Positions 10,268-18,968 of a stretch of DNA of 64,000 bases are shown piece after piece. Within the stretch, counting starts at the first letter, position 1; each line of letters opens with the position of its first letter. This DNA comes from Mayfieldus sp963772265 (GTDB lineage: Bacteria > Actinomycetota > Thermoleophilia > Solirubrobacterales > 70-9): NCBI GenBank assembly GCA_963772265.1, contig CAVYWS010000008.1, positions 46,899 to 110,898 of the forward strand, in the 5' to 3' direction. Below the pieces are notes generated by a model. It was not told the origin of the DNA. It saw only the letters and a list, made by a program, of their open reading frames with translations, and did not search any database. The translations under genes and the position numbers were made by a program.

Positions 10268-10517
10268 GAAAGGGCTCGGCTCGAGCCGCAACGGCCGTGA
10301 CTCGAACCCGAAGATGCTCGGCGTCAAGGTGTTCGCCGGCCAGAAGGTGAACGGGGGCGAGATCATCGTCCGCCAGCGCGGCACCAGGTTCCGGCCCGGC
10401 GACGGCGCCGGCCTCGGCCGTGATCACACGATCTTCGCCACTCGCGCCGGAATCGTCCAGTTCCGCCCCAAGGGCAAGGACGGCAAGGGGCGCATGGTCT
10501 CGGTCGACGGCGAGTAG
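10257..10517 (+). CDS. rpmA: 50S ribosomal protein L27
   Basis: 86 residues beginning AHKKGLGSSRNGRDSNPK, the highly conserved L27 N-terminus that reaches toward the peptidyl transferase centre, and including GGEIIVRQRGTRFRPG. The GTG start at 10257 directly precedes the conserved AHKK, which decides the start. It overlaps the end of rplU, consistent with coupled translation of the L21-L27 pair. Confidence 0.95.
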   Translation: MAHKKGLGSSRNGRDSNPKMLGVKVFAGQKVNGGEIIVRQRGTRFRPGDGAGLGRDHTIFATRAGIVQFRPKGKDGKGRMVSVDGE

Positions 10518-10548
10518 CGCCCCAGCCGGGCTTCGCGGACCGGCCGCT

Positions 10549-10563
10549 GGCGGAGCATCCGCC
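10549..10563. terminator. Short hairpin between convergent rpmA and VOC gene
   Basis: A perfect 6-bp stem GGCGGA/TCCGCC with a 3-base loop lies in the 66-base gap between two convergent genes. It could act as a bidirectional terminator stem, but there is no T-run on either side. Confidence 0.3.
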
Positions 10564-10583
10564 TGCCGCTTGCCGCGGTTCGG

Positions 10584-10974
10584 CTAGAAGTCGCGGCGAC
10601 CCGCGAGCCGCTGCGGGACCTCGGGACGGGTCAGCTCGTAGATCGCCAGACGGTGCCCGCCGGGTGCAGTGATCTCGCGGCAGGGGCCGGGAGGGATGCC
10701 GAACTCGTCGCTGACCTCGCAGCCGCGCCTCGTCAAGCTCGGCTCCGGCCGCCTCGAGGTCGGCTACCCGGTAGACGAGGAGCGGCCGCTCGCCCTCGAG
10801 GTGGTCGGCGAACAGCAGTGCGGGCGGGCCGTCGGCGAGCCTGACCATCGCGACCCGGGCGCCGAAGGCCTCGATCCTGAACACCGACTCGCCGCCGAGC
10901 GAGTCGACGAAGTAGCGCGCCTCGGCGGCAGGGTCGCGGCTCGGCATATAGAGGAAGTCCAGGCTCTCGAACAT
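10584..10974 (-). CDS. VOC (glyoxalase-like) family protein (one indel)
   Basis: A small beta-alpha-beta-beta-beta fold protein of the vicinal oxygen chelate superfamily; substrate unknown. The N-terminal half (MFESLDFLYMPSRD, LLFADHLEGE, LLVYRVADLEAAGAEL) is in one frame. The C-terminal half (GCEVSDEFGIPPGPCREI, APGGHRLAIYELTRP) follows in another after an indel near 10722-10735. About 130 residues in total, the normal length of one VOC domain. AAAGGGTGA upstream of the ATG serves as ribosome binding site. It is divergent from obg with a 25-base gap. Confidence 0.72.
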
Positions 10975-10999
10975 TTCCGCGGCTGTCACCCTTTCGCCA

Positions 11000-12295
11000 A
11001 TGTACGACCACGCCCGCATCCATGTGGAGGGAGGCCGCGGCGGCGACGGCGTGATCAGCTTTCGCCGCGAGGCCCACGTGCCCAAGGGCGGGCCCGACGG
11101 CGGCGACGGCGGGCACGGCGGTGACGTCGTGCTGGTCTGCGACGGGTCGCTGCGCGACCTGGCTAGCCTGCGGCGCCAGCCCCACGTTCGCGCCGAGCGC
11201 GGCAGGCACGGCCGGGGCAAGGATCGCCACGGGGCCCGCGGCGAGGACGCGGTCGTGCTGGTTCCGCCGGGCACCCAGGCCGAGGCGCTGGACGGCAGCC
11301 GGATCGACCTTGTGGTCGAGGGGCAGCGCGCCGTCGTCGCCGGCGGAGGGCGGGGCGGGCATGGCAACCGGCGGTTTGCGAATTCGACTCGCCAGGCGCC
11401 CCGGTTCGCCGAGCGGGGGACCGGCGGTGAGTCGGGTTGGATCGAGCTGCGGCTGAAGTTGCTTGCCGACGCGGGGCTGGTCGGGCTGCCGAACGCCGGC
11501 AAGTCCTCGCTGCTGGCGCGGCTGACCCGTGCGGCGCCGAAGGTCGCCGACTACCCGTTCACCACGGTCGAGCCGGTGCTGGGGACCCTCGACGGAGATG
11601 ATCGCCAGCTGGTGCTCGCCGACATCCCCGGCCTGATCGAGGGAGCCGCCGAGGGTGCCGGCCTCGGCCACGAGTTCCTCGCCCACATCGAGCGCTGCGC
11701 GATGCTCGTCCACCTGGTCGAGGTGGCGCCGCTGGAGGGAGATCCCGAGGCCAACTACGAAGGGGTCCGCGCCGAGCTCGGCTCCTACGGGGCCGGTCTC
11801 GCGGAGCTGCCCGAGCTGGTCGTGCTCTCGAAGCGGGACCTGATCGCCGAGGAGGAGGTCGAGGGGATGCGGCGCAGCTGGACCGAGCGGCTCGGGGACC
11901 GGGTCCTCGGGGTGCTCGCCGTCTCCTCGGCGACCGGCGCCGGGCTCGACGGGCTGCGCCAGGCGATCGAGGGCGCGGTGCCGGAGCGTTCGCTGCCGGC
12001 GCAGGTCAGCGCCGGCGCGGAGCCCGTTTTCGAGGTCGAGCATCGCGTCTACCGGCCGGCCGGCGAGGGCGGCTACCGGATCGAGAAGGTCGATGACGGC
12101 GCCTTCCGGGTCGAGGGACGGGGGGTCGAGATGCTGTTCGAGCGCCATGACCTCTCCAACGCCGAGGCGCTTGCCTATCTCGAGCAGCGCCTGGCCGAGA
12201 TGGGAGTGCTGGCGGCGCTGCGGGACGCGGGCTTCTCGCCCGGCGACGAGGTCAGGATCGGCGAGCAGGAATTCGAGCTTCACCCCCGCCGGTAG
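11000..12295 (+). CDS. obg: GTPase Obg
   Basis: A 431-residue ribosome-associated GTPase in large-subunit assembly and stress signalling. The glycine-rich Obg fold occupies about residues 1-155 (GGRGGDGVISFRREAHVPKG). The G domain has GLPNAGKSS, DIPGLIEGA and SKRDL, and a C-terminal OCT domain of about 80 residues ends the protein. The position after rplU-rpmA is the classic L21-L27-Obg arrangement, here interrupted by the reverse-strand VOC gene. Confidence 0.95.
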   Translation: MYDHARIHVEGGRGGDGVISFRREAHVPKGGPDGGDGGHGGDVVLVCDGSLRDLASLRRQPHVRAERGRHGRGKDRHGARGEDAVVLVPPGTQAEALDGSRIDLVVEGQRAVVAGGGRGGHGNRRFANSTRQAPRFAERGTGGESGWIELRLKLLADAGLVGLPNAGKSSLLARLTRAAPKVADYPFTTVEPVLGTLDGDDRQLVLADIPGLIEGAAEGAGLGHEFLAHIERCAMLVHLVEVAPLEGDPEANYEGVRAELGSYGAGLAELPELVVLSKRDLIAEEEVEGMRRSWTERLGDRVLGVLAVSSATGAGLDGLRQAIEGAVPERSLPAQVSAGAEPVFEVEHRVYRPAGEGGYRIEKVDDGAFRVEGRGVEMLFERHDLSNAEALAYLEQRLAEMGVLAALRDAGFSPGDEVRIGEQEFELHPRR

Positions 12296-12331
12296 ACAGG
12301 GAAACGGCGCCCCCGCCGCGAATCAGGGGCC

Positions 12332-12757
12332 ATGTCGCGTACCGACCTGGAGCCGAACGACAATCCGCAGGTGCGGGCCGCGGGCGGGGTGCTGGTGCGC
12401 GAGGGGTCCGGCGGCCCCGAGGTCGCCGTCATCCACCGGCCCAAGTACGAGGACTGGTCGCTTCCGAAGGGAAAGCTCGACAACGGCGAGGACTTCGAGC
12501 AGGCGGCCCTTCGCGAGGTCAGGGAGGAGACCGGAATGGAGGCCGAGCTTGGGCCTGAGTTGAGCTCGGTCAGCTACCGCGACCGAAAGGGGCGGACGAA
12601 GATCGTGCGCTACTGGCTGATGCGGGTCGTGGGCGGCGAGTTCGAGCCTGGCTCGGAGGTCGACGAGCTGCGCTGGCTGGATCCCGACGGCGCCCGTGAG
12701 CTGCTCAGCTACCAGCACGACGCCGAGCTGGTGCGCGAAGCCGTCGCCGCCTCCTAG
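12332..12757 (+). CDS. Nudix hydrolase
   Basis: A 141-residue protein with a complete Nudix box, GKLDNGEDFEQAALREVREE followed by TGM, matching GX5EX7REUXEEXGU. The flanking strands fit MutT-like hydrolases of nucleoside diphosphate derivatives. Actinobacterial relatives of this length include diadenosine polyphosphate or 8-oxo-dGTP hydrolases, but the substrate cannot be read from the sequence. It sits 36 bases after obg, possibly in the same transcript. Confidence 0.85.
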   Translation: MSRTDLEPNDNPQVRAAGGVLVREGSGGPEVAVIHRPKYEDWSLPKGKLDNGEDFEQAALREVREETGMEAELGPELSSVSYRDRKGRTKIVRYWLMRVVGGEFEPGSEVDELRWLDPDGARELLSYQHDAELVREAVAAS

Positions 12758-12763
12758 CCCGGC

Positions 12764-12769
12764 CATACT
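12764..12769 (+). promoter_or_regulatory. -10-like box for leaderless proB
   Basis: CATACT ends 7 bases before the proB ATG, the spacing expected if transcription starts at the start codon. Confidence 0.35.
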
Positions 12770-12776
12770 GCAGCCC

Positions 12777-13865
12777 ATGACCGTGGTCGCCAAGCTGGGC
12801 TCCTCGATCGTCGCCGCCGAGGACGGCGAGCTGCGCACCGACGTCCTCGACCGGGTCTGCGCCCAGGTCGCCGAGCTCGAGAAGAGCGGCGAGAAGCTGG
12901 TGATGGTGACCTCGGGCGCGATCGCCCGCGGGATGCGGCTGCTGGAGCTGGGCCGGCGCCCGGCGGCGATGGACGAGCTGCAGGCCGCGTCCGCGGTCGG
13001 ACAGGGCGATCTCTTCCGCGCCTACGAGGGCCGGCTCGCGGAGCAGGGGGTCCGCTCGGCGCAGGTGCTGCTGACCGCGTCCGACATCGCCGCCCGCACC
13101 AACTACATAAACGCGCGCCAGACGCTTCACCGGCTGCTCGACTGGCAGATCGTGCCGGTGATGAACGAGAACGACACGACGGCAACCGACGAGATCACCT
13201 TCGGCGACAACGACTTCCTCGCCGCCCAGGTGGCGATCCTTCTCGACGCCCGGCTGCTGGTCCTGCTGACCGACATCGAGGGCCTTCACACCGCCGACCC
13301 GCGGCTCGATTCCTCCGCCGAGCTGGTCGAGGAGGTGGCCGAGTTCGGGGAGCTGGCCCGCTACGAAATCGGTGATCAGACCTCGCCGTTCGGACTCGGC
13401 GGGATGCGCAGCAAGGTCGCCGCGGCCGAGATGGCGAGCGAGGCCGGGATCGCGGCTGTGATCTGCGACGGCACCGCGCCGGGGACCCTGAGCGCGGCCG
13501 CCCGTGGGGAGCCGTGCGGCACCCGGTTCCGGCCCAACCCGACCAAGGCGTCGAGCTTCAAGCTCTGGCTGCGCTACGGCAAGCCGGTGCGTGGAAAGCT
13601 CGCCGTCGACGAGGGCGCCGCGAAGGTGCTGCGCGAGCGCGGCAGCAGCCTGCTGCCGGTCGGAATCACCGCGGTCGAGGGCAGCTTCGAGGCCGGCGAC
13701 GCGGTCGAGGTCGTCGTCGACGGCGCCGTCGTGGGCAAGGGGATATGCAACTACTCGGCTCAGGAGATGCGCCGGATCCAGGGCCTCAACAGCGCCCAGG
13801 TACGCGAGTTGATGCCACACGCCGCCGAGGAGGCGGTGCACCGCGACTACTTCGTGCTCGCCTGA
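12777..13865 (+). CDS. proB: Glutamate 5-kinase
   Basis: First enzyme of proline synthesis, phosphorylating glutamate with ATP. The 362-residue protein has the amino-acid kinase domain (VVAKLGSSIV, VTSGAIARGM, NENDTTATDEITFGDND, SPFGLGGMRSKVAAAEMA) and a C-terminal PUA domain from about residue 270 (GKLAVDEGAAKVL). I chose the ATG at 12777 because it begins the conserved VAKLGSS strand and has an upstream -10 box. An earlier in-frame start would lie inside the Nudix gene. proA follows 34 bases later. Confidence 0.94.
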   Translation: MTVVAKLGSSIVAAEDGELRTDVLDRVCAQVAELEKSGEKLVMVTSGAIARGMRLLELGRRPAAMDELQAASAVGQGDLFRAYEGRLAEQGVRSAQVLLTASDIAARTNYINARQTLHRLLDWQIVPVMNENDTTATDEITFGDNDFLAAQVAILLDARLLVLLTDIEGLHTADPRLDSSAELVEEVAEFGELARYEIGDQTSPFGLGGMRSKVAAAEMASEAGIAAVICDGTAPGTLSAAARGEPCGTRFRPNPTKASSFKLWLRYGKPVRGKLAVDEGAAKVLRERGSSLLPVGITAVEGSFEAGDAVEVVVDGAVVGKGICNYSAQEMRRIQGLNSAQVRELMPHAAEEAVHRDYFVLA

Positions 13866-13899
13866 GCGCGGTTCGGCTGGCGGTTACCCTTACGCAGGC

Positions 13900-15166
<1,267 letters not shown>

Positions 15167-15170
15167 CCCC

Positions 15171-15820
15171 ATGATCCCCGCACACTGCCCCCCCGCGATG
15201 GCGTCACCCACGAGGGGGTAGAGGTCGCTCCCGTTGGCGTCCTCGGGTCGGCGTTCAACCCGCCGCACCTTGGGCATCTCGCGCTTGCGCAGGAGGCGAT
15301 CTGGCAGCTCGGCCTCGACCGGGTGCTGTTCGTCCCCACCGGCCAGGCCCCACACAAGCGGATCCTCGACGACCCGGGCGGCGAGCTGCGCTTGGCGATG
15401 ACGCGGCTGGCGACGACCGAGGACGAGCGCTTCGTTGCCTCGACGGTGGAGATCGAACGTGAAGGTCCCTCCTACACCTGCGACACCCTCGAGGCCCTGG
15501 GCGAGCAGGTCGACGACGGCCTGGTGTTCGTGATGGGGGCCGACGCTGCGCTGGGGCTGGAGAGCTGGCGCGAGCCCGAGCGGGTGGTCGAGCTGGCGCG
15601 GCTTGCGATCGCCCGCCGGTCGGGAGTCTCGGACGCCGAGGTTGCCTCCGTCCTGCGCAGCCTTGGAGCCGAGGAGCGTGCCGAGATGCTCGAGATGCCC
15701 GAGTTCGGGATCTCATCCTCGGCCGCACGCGAGCGAGCCAAGGCCGGACGTCCGCTGCGCTACGTGGTGCCGGAGCCGGTCGCGAGGTTCATCGAGGAGA
15801 AGAGGATCTACTCGGACTGA
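15171..15820 (+). CDS. nadD: Nicotinate-nucleotide adenylyltransferase (5' end unresolved)
   Basis: Transfers AMP to nicotinate mononucleotide in NAD synthesis. The conserved part begins VGVLGSAFNPPHLGHLALAQ (nucleotidyltransferase HxGH motif) and ends with ISSSAARERAKAGRPLRY, the ISSxxxR motif. No ATG or GTG precedes the first strand in frame. The ATG at 15171 is in another frame, and a run of seven C at 15188-15194 could hide an indel joining them. A CTG at 15185 is in frame. The 3' end overlaps rsfS by one base (TGATG). Confidence 0.85.
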
Positions 15821-16203
15821 TGGGTCCCGAGGCTCTCGCACGCAGGTTGGCCGAGCTGGCCGACTCCAAGCAGGCGACCGACATCGTCGCGCTCGACATG
15901 CGCGAGCTGGTCTCCTACACCGACTTCCTGGTCATCTGCACGGCGCGCAACGAGCGCCAGGCGGCGGCGATCGGCGACGAGGTCGCGCTGCGGCTGAAGC
16001 GCGACGAGAAGCTGCTGGCGCAGGGGATCGAGGGGGGCCCGGCGGCAGGGTGGACGGTGCTCGACTACCTCGACTGCGTCCTGCACGTGTTCACCTCCGA
16101 GGCGCGCGACCGCTACCGCCTCGAGATGCTGTGGTCAGACGCACCCCGGCTCGATCTCGGGCTGGCCGGCGAGGCCGTCGGCGGCCGCGCGGCGCGTGCC
16201 TGA
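15820..16203 (+). CDS. rsfS: Ribosomal silencing factor RsfS
   Basis: A 127-residue RsfS/YbeB/Iojap protein that binds L14 and blocks subunit joining when nutrients fall. It shows the family core DIVALDMRELVSYTDFLVIC, EGGPAAGWTVLDYLDCVLHV and a short tail. The ATG overlaps the nadD stop, so the pair is translationally coupled, as in many bacteria. Confidence 0.93.
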   Translation: MGPEALARRLAELADSKQATDIVALDMRELVSYTDFLVICTARNERQAAAIGDEVALRLKRDEKLLAQGIEGGPAAGWTVLDYLDCVLHVFTSEARDRYRLEMLWSDAPRLDLGLAGEAVGGRAARA

Positions 16204-16282
16204 CCGACGCCCGCGCCGCGCCTGCCCGAACAGGTGTTCGATATAGCATCGGATGTGACGAAATTGCGTCCGACGGCGCCCC

Positions 16283-16288
16283 TAGCTT
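16283..16288 (+). promoter_or_regulatory. -10-like box for a leaderless transcript
   Basis: TAGCTT lies 7 bases before the ATG of the DivIVA-like gene. The preceding gap (16204-16282) is less GC-rich than its surroundings, as expected of a promoter. Confidence 0.4.
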
Positions 16289-16295
16289 GCCGCGC

Positions 16296-16982
16296 ATGGG
16301 TAGCTTCCGGAGGGCGATCCTCGGCTACCGGCGCGCGGAAGTGGAGGCGGCGATCGAGTCGCGTGAGGCCCGGCTTGCGGCGCTGGAGCTGGAGCTGTGC
16401 AGCCTGGCCGAGATGGTCGCCGGGCGCGACCGCGAGAACCGCGACCTGCGCCGGATGCTCGAGGAGGCCAATGCCCGCCACGACCGCAGCCTGGCGGCGG
16501 TGGAGACGGTCGCGATGCGGCTGGAGGAGATCCACGCACAGGCGCGCGGGCAGGCGACCCGGATCCGGATGAAGGCGCTGCAGGACGCGGTTCAGATCAG
16601 CCAGAGGGTGAAGGAGATCGCCGACCGGATCGCGGTCGAGCCGGCTGCCAACGGCGACGGACCGATGATCGGCCAGTCGGGGCCGGTCGAGCGGCCCACG
16701 ACCGATGAGATCTTCGAGGGAATGATCGAGGTCGAGATCGGCCCGCTCGGCGACTTCTCCCAGCTGGTCGGGTTCGAGGACGCGGCCGGAAGGATCGGCG
16801 CCACCTCGGAGATCTCGGTGCGCAAGTTCTCCGAGGGCAGGGCGACGATCTCGATGCGGCTCGACGAGCCGGTGGCGCTGCTTCGCGAGCTCGAGGAGCG
16901 CTCGCCGCTTGACTTCCGGGTCCGCAAGGCCGAGCACGACCGGGTGATTCTCGACCTCGACGACGAGGTCGAGGCGGCTTAG
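16296..16982 (+). CDS. DivIVA-like coiled-coil protein
   Basis: A 228-residue protein. The N-terminus (FRRAILGYRRAEVEAAIESR) resembles the short DivIVA/GpsB membrane-targeting motif, in which a GY-x-R segment precedes a helix. A strongly helical, charged stretch with coiled-coil character spans about residues 20-115. The last about 85 residues form a separate alpha-beta domain (GFEDAAGRIGATSEISVRKF, then LDFRVRKAEHDRVILDLD). Such proteins organise poles or septa in actinobacteria; the role of the C-terminal domain is unknown to me. It is not obviously part of the nadD-rsfS operon, because it has its own promoter-like box. Confidence 0.6.
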   Translation: MGSFRRAILGYRRAEVEAAIESREARLAALELELCSLAEMVAGRDRENRDLRRMLEEANARHDRSLAAVETVAMRLEEIHAQARGQATRIRMKALQDAVQISQRVKEIADRIAVEPAANGDGPMIGQSGPVERPTTDEIFEGMIEVEIGPLGDFSQLVGFEDAAGRIGATSEISVRKFSEGRATISMRLDEPVALLRELEERSPLDFRVRKAEHDRVILDLDDEVEAA

Positions 16983-17042
16983 CGCGCCGGCTCGCGCGCC
17001 CACCGGTTCTAGCAGGCGTCACACATTTGGCACGTTTGCGCG

Positions 17043-17675
17043 ATGCCTTGTGATTCGCTGTGGGCGAACATACGTTCCGAGTGCACCGGCGGCGGCAAAC
17101 GGCTCAATGATCGGTCCTGTGGCCGTGTCGAGCACGGGCGCTACGACTTGGTGTTCGAGGGAGAGGGCCACCTGCTCAGGATCCAGTGCAAATGGGCAAG
17201 CCGAAGCGGCGATGTCGTAGTCGTTCACCTCGGCGGCAGCTACTTGAGCGCTCGAGGCTATGTTCGCTCCACCTACGGGCCGGATGAGGTTGATGCAATC
17301 GCCGCCTATTGCGCCGATACAGCGGAGTGTTGCCTGCTCCCGATTGATCTGGTCGCGGGCCAGCATCTCATTCATTTGCGCCTTGTTCCGCCTAAGAACG
17401 GTCAACGTGCCTCGCTAAACTGGGCGGCTGACTACCAGTTTTCTGGGGCCATAGCTCAGCTGGGAGAGCGCGGCCATGGCATGGCCGAGGTCGTGGGTTC
17501 GAGCCCCACTGGCTCCACCTCAAATGAGCCGCCTACGGGCGGCTCATTGACTGTCGGAGCCCACGAGTTCCGCAACCGCTTCGGCTGGTACATGGAGCGG
17601 GCCGCCGCGGGGGAAGAGTTTCTCGTCAGCCGCCGCGGCAAGCCGCACGTGAGGCTCTCGCCGGCCGCGAGCTGA
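17043..17675 (+). CDS. PD-(D/E)XK nuclease-like frame that runs through tRNA-Ala into a Phd antitoxin motif
   Basis: The central part (HGRYDLVFEGEG, LLRIQCKWASR, DEVDAIAAYCAD, PPKNGQRASLNWAADY) matches the small PD-(D/E)XK endonucleases related to group I intron-associated nucleases, with the catalytic Asp and the QxK pair visible. The frame then translates the tRNA-Ala gene (GAIAQLGERGHGMAEVVGSS) and continues into 42 residues resembling the N-terminus of Phd/YefM antitoxins. The first about 30 residues do not look like the family. A better N-terminal segment (AANGSMIGPVAV) exists in another frame just before HGRYD, so an indel near 17133 or decay is likely. Whether the whole composite is made as one protein is open. 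Confidence 0.5.
   Translation: MPCDSLWANIRSECTGGGKRLNDRSCGRVEHGRYDLVFEGEGHLLRIQCKWASRSGDVVVVHLGGSYLSARGYVRSTYGPDEVDAIAAYCADTAECCLLPIDLVAGQHLIHLRLVPPKNGQRASLNWAADYQFSGAIAQLGERGHGMAEVVGSSPTGSTSNEPPTGGSLTVGAHEFRNRFGWYMERAAAGEEFLVSRRGKPHVRLSPAAS
17445..17517 (+). tRNA. tRNA-Ala (anticodon GGC)
   Basis: A complete 73-base cloverleaf. The acceptor stem GGGGCCA pairs with TGGCTCC (one G-T), the D arm is GCTC/GAGC, and the anticodon stem CGGCC/GGCCG encloses loop ATGGCAT with anticodon GGC. The T arm is GTGGG/CCCAC with loop TTCGAGC, and the discriminator base is A. The 3' CCA is not fully encoded (ACC then T). It lies wholly inside the sense frame of the nuclease-like gene. Confidence 0.95.
17523..17548 (+). 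terminator. Stable hairpin after tRNA-Ala
   Basis: An 11-bp perfect stem (arms 17523-17533 and 17538-17548) closes a TACG loop with a C-G closing pair, the very stable cUACGg tetraloop. It begins 6 bases after the tRNA and probably ends its transcript, although only two T follow. The TTG that could start the antitoxin motif lies in the 3' arm. Confidence 0.6.
17547..17675 (+). CDS. Phd/YefM-type antitoxin fragment or micro-antitoxin
   Basis: In the same frame as the nuclease-like gene, 42 residues (TVGAHEFRNRFGWYMERAAA, then GEEFLVSRRGKPHVRLSP) match the DNA-binding N-terminal part of prevent-host-death antitoxins. These normally autoregulate a toxin-antitoxin operon and neutralise a partner toxin. 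Family members are usually 70-90 residues; this stops after the RLSP strand, so the toxin-binding part is missing. No VapC- or RelE-like toxin follows before the next gene. The TTG at 17547 is a possible independent start. Best read as an orphan remnant or the C-terminus of the composite. Confidence 0.5.
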   Translation: MTVGAHEFRNRFGWYMERAAAGEEFLVSRRGKPHVRLSPAAS

Positions 17676-17766
17676 GGCTGACGATACGCCGCAACGGCGC
17701 ATATGGCCCAGCCCTGATTGCCGCTCGACGGCTCAATGGGGCCCTTCGATCTGCCGATGAACGAGC

Positions 17767-18471
17767 GTGAGCGCGAACGACTACGTCCTCGCTCAGGGCC
17801 TGCGCGACACCCGCGGCACCTTCGAGCTCTGGCAGCAGGGCCGCTGGTCGGTGCTCGGGGGCTGGGCCGCATTGAGCTTCGCGATCGCCTGCGCCCTGCT
17901 CGGCGCCACCTGGCTGGTCGCCGGCCTCAGCCTCCCGGACCTCTCCACGATCACCATGCCCGGGGTGACCCGCCCGGTCGACGTCAACGACCTCCTTCGC
18001 ATCCTGCTGCGAAACGGCACCGTGCTGGCCTTCCACGCGACCGCCTGCGTCGCCGGATTCATCGCCGGAGCGTCGATGCCGATCGCAGCTCAGTCGCGAA
18101 CCGGCATCTCACGCTGGGTCCACGTCAAGGCGGGGGAGTTCGCGATCCTCTTCGTGATCGCCGTGACCCTGTTCTCGCTCTCGATCCAGGCCTGGATCCT
18201 CGGCTTTCAGGCCTCGACGATCGCCTACCAGCTGCACATCAGCAACCTCAACCTGATCCTCAGCGTCCTGCCCCAGGCCCTGATCGAGCTCACCGCCCTG
18301 TTCCTGCCGCTCGCCGCCTGGATCCTGGCCAGCCGCAGGGGCGAGTGGAACCAGCTCCTCGCCGCCACCTTCGTCACCGTGGCGATCGCGGTGCCGATGC
18401 TGCTGATCGCCGCCGTCGTCGAGCTCTTCCTCTGGCCTCAGATCCTGATCGCGATCTCACCAGTCGCCTGA
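17767..18471 (+). CDS. SpoIIM/DUF95-like integral membrane protein
   Basis: A 234-residue protein with about five membrane spans. The block LPQALIELTALFLPLAAW followed by a final span and ELFLWP resembles the end of the SpoIIM (stage II sporulation protein M) family, whose signature is LPHGxxELxA. In non-sporulating actinobacteria such proteins are of unknown function, often linked to envelope genes. Start is GTG. The gene stands alone, between the tRNA region and an ArsR operon. Confidence 0.6.
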   Translation: MSANDYVLAQGLRDTRGTFELWQQGRWSVLGGWAALSFAIACALLGATWLVAGLSLPDLSTITMPGVTRPVDVNDLLRILLRNGTVLAFHATACVAGFIAGASMPIAAQSRTGISRWVHVKAGEFAILFVIAVTLFSLSIQAWILGFQASTIAYQLHISNLNLILSVLPQALIELTALFLPLAAWILASRRGEWNQLLAATFVTVAIAVPMLLIAAVVELFLWPQILIAISPVA

Positions 18472-18564
18472 GCACCGCCCCCATTGTTCGGCCCACCCCT
18501 CACCCGCGGGGGAGCGGGCGCGGATCGCCATAAATCCATAACCGTCCACCCATCGTTAGAAGTC

Positions 18565-18576
18565 ACTTACGTAAGT
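18565..18576. promoter_or_regulatory. Perfect 12-bp palindrome, candidate ArsR-family operator
   Basis: ACTTACGTAAGT is a perfect inverted repeat located 6 bases upstream of the -10-like box of the ArsR-family gene. Its position between the likely -35 and -10 regions fits an autoregulatory operator; ArsR dimers bind such palindromes. Confidence 0.6.
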
Positions 18577-18582
18577 CTCTGC

Positions 18583-18588
18583 TAACTT
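18583..18588 (+). promoter_or_regulatory. -10-like box of the ArsR operon
   Basis: TAACTT lies 8 bases before the ATG, in a short AT-rich patch. The spacing suggests a leaderless or nearly leaderless transcript. Confidence 0.4.
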
Positions 18589-18596
18589 ATGGCTCG

Positions 18597-18968
18597 ATGG
18601 ATTCCGTTGCCAACGCCATTGCGGAGCCCCGACGGCGAGAGATCCTCAGCCTGGTGCGAGAGCGCGAGCTCAGCGCCGGCGAGATCGCATCCCGCTTCGA
18701 CGTCACCCGGCCGGCCGTCTCGCAGCACCTGACCGTGCTGCGCGAGGCCGGCCTGCTGAACGAGCGGCGCGAAGGGACTCGCCGTCTCTACAGCGCCCGG
18801 CCTGAGGGACTGGCCGAGCTGCGGGAGTTCCTCAATGGATTCTGGTCCGAGCGGCTCGAGCGCCTGAGGTTGGCCGCGGAGCTGGAGCAGCAGCGGAGAG
18901 ATGCCCCAAAGCGAAAAAGGAGCGAGAAACGTGGCAAGCGCAGAAACCGCCGCGGCCGTCGAGCGTGA
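18597..18968 (+). CDS. ArsR-family winged-helix regulator
   Basis: A 123-residue regulator. Residues about 5-85 form an ArsR-type winged helix (AEPRRREILSLV, GEIASRFDVTRPAVSQHLTV, LREAGLL, GTRRLYSARP). No cysteine metal site is visible, so it belongs to the non-metal group often paired with SRPBCC (AHSA1) genes. The C-terminus is a long basic tail (KRKRSEKRGKRRNRRGRR), part of which overlaps the next gene. It probably represses its own operon through the palindrome at 18565-18576. Confidence 0.85.
   Translation: MDSVANAIAEPRRREILSLVRERELSAGEIASRFDVTRPAVSQHLTVLREAGLLNERREGTRRLYSARPEGLAELREFLNGFWSERLERLRLAAELEQQRRDAPKRKRSEKRGKRRNRRGRRA

Noticed and set aside
9801..10517. L21-L27 fusion protein
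   Set aside because: The joining stretch is Arg/Pro-rich noise; a one-base correction restores a normal Lys/Ala tail with its own stop and a standard GTG start for L27.
17019..17405. 128-residue minus-strand frame opposite the nuclease-like gene
   Set aside because: No family resemblance, while the plus strand carries the PD-(D/E)XK motifs.
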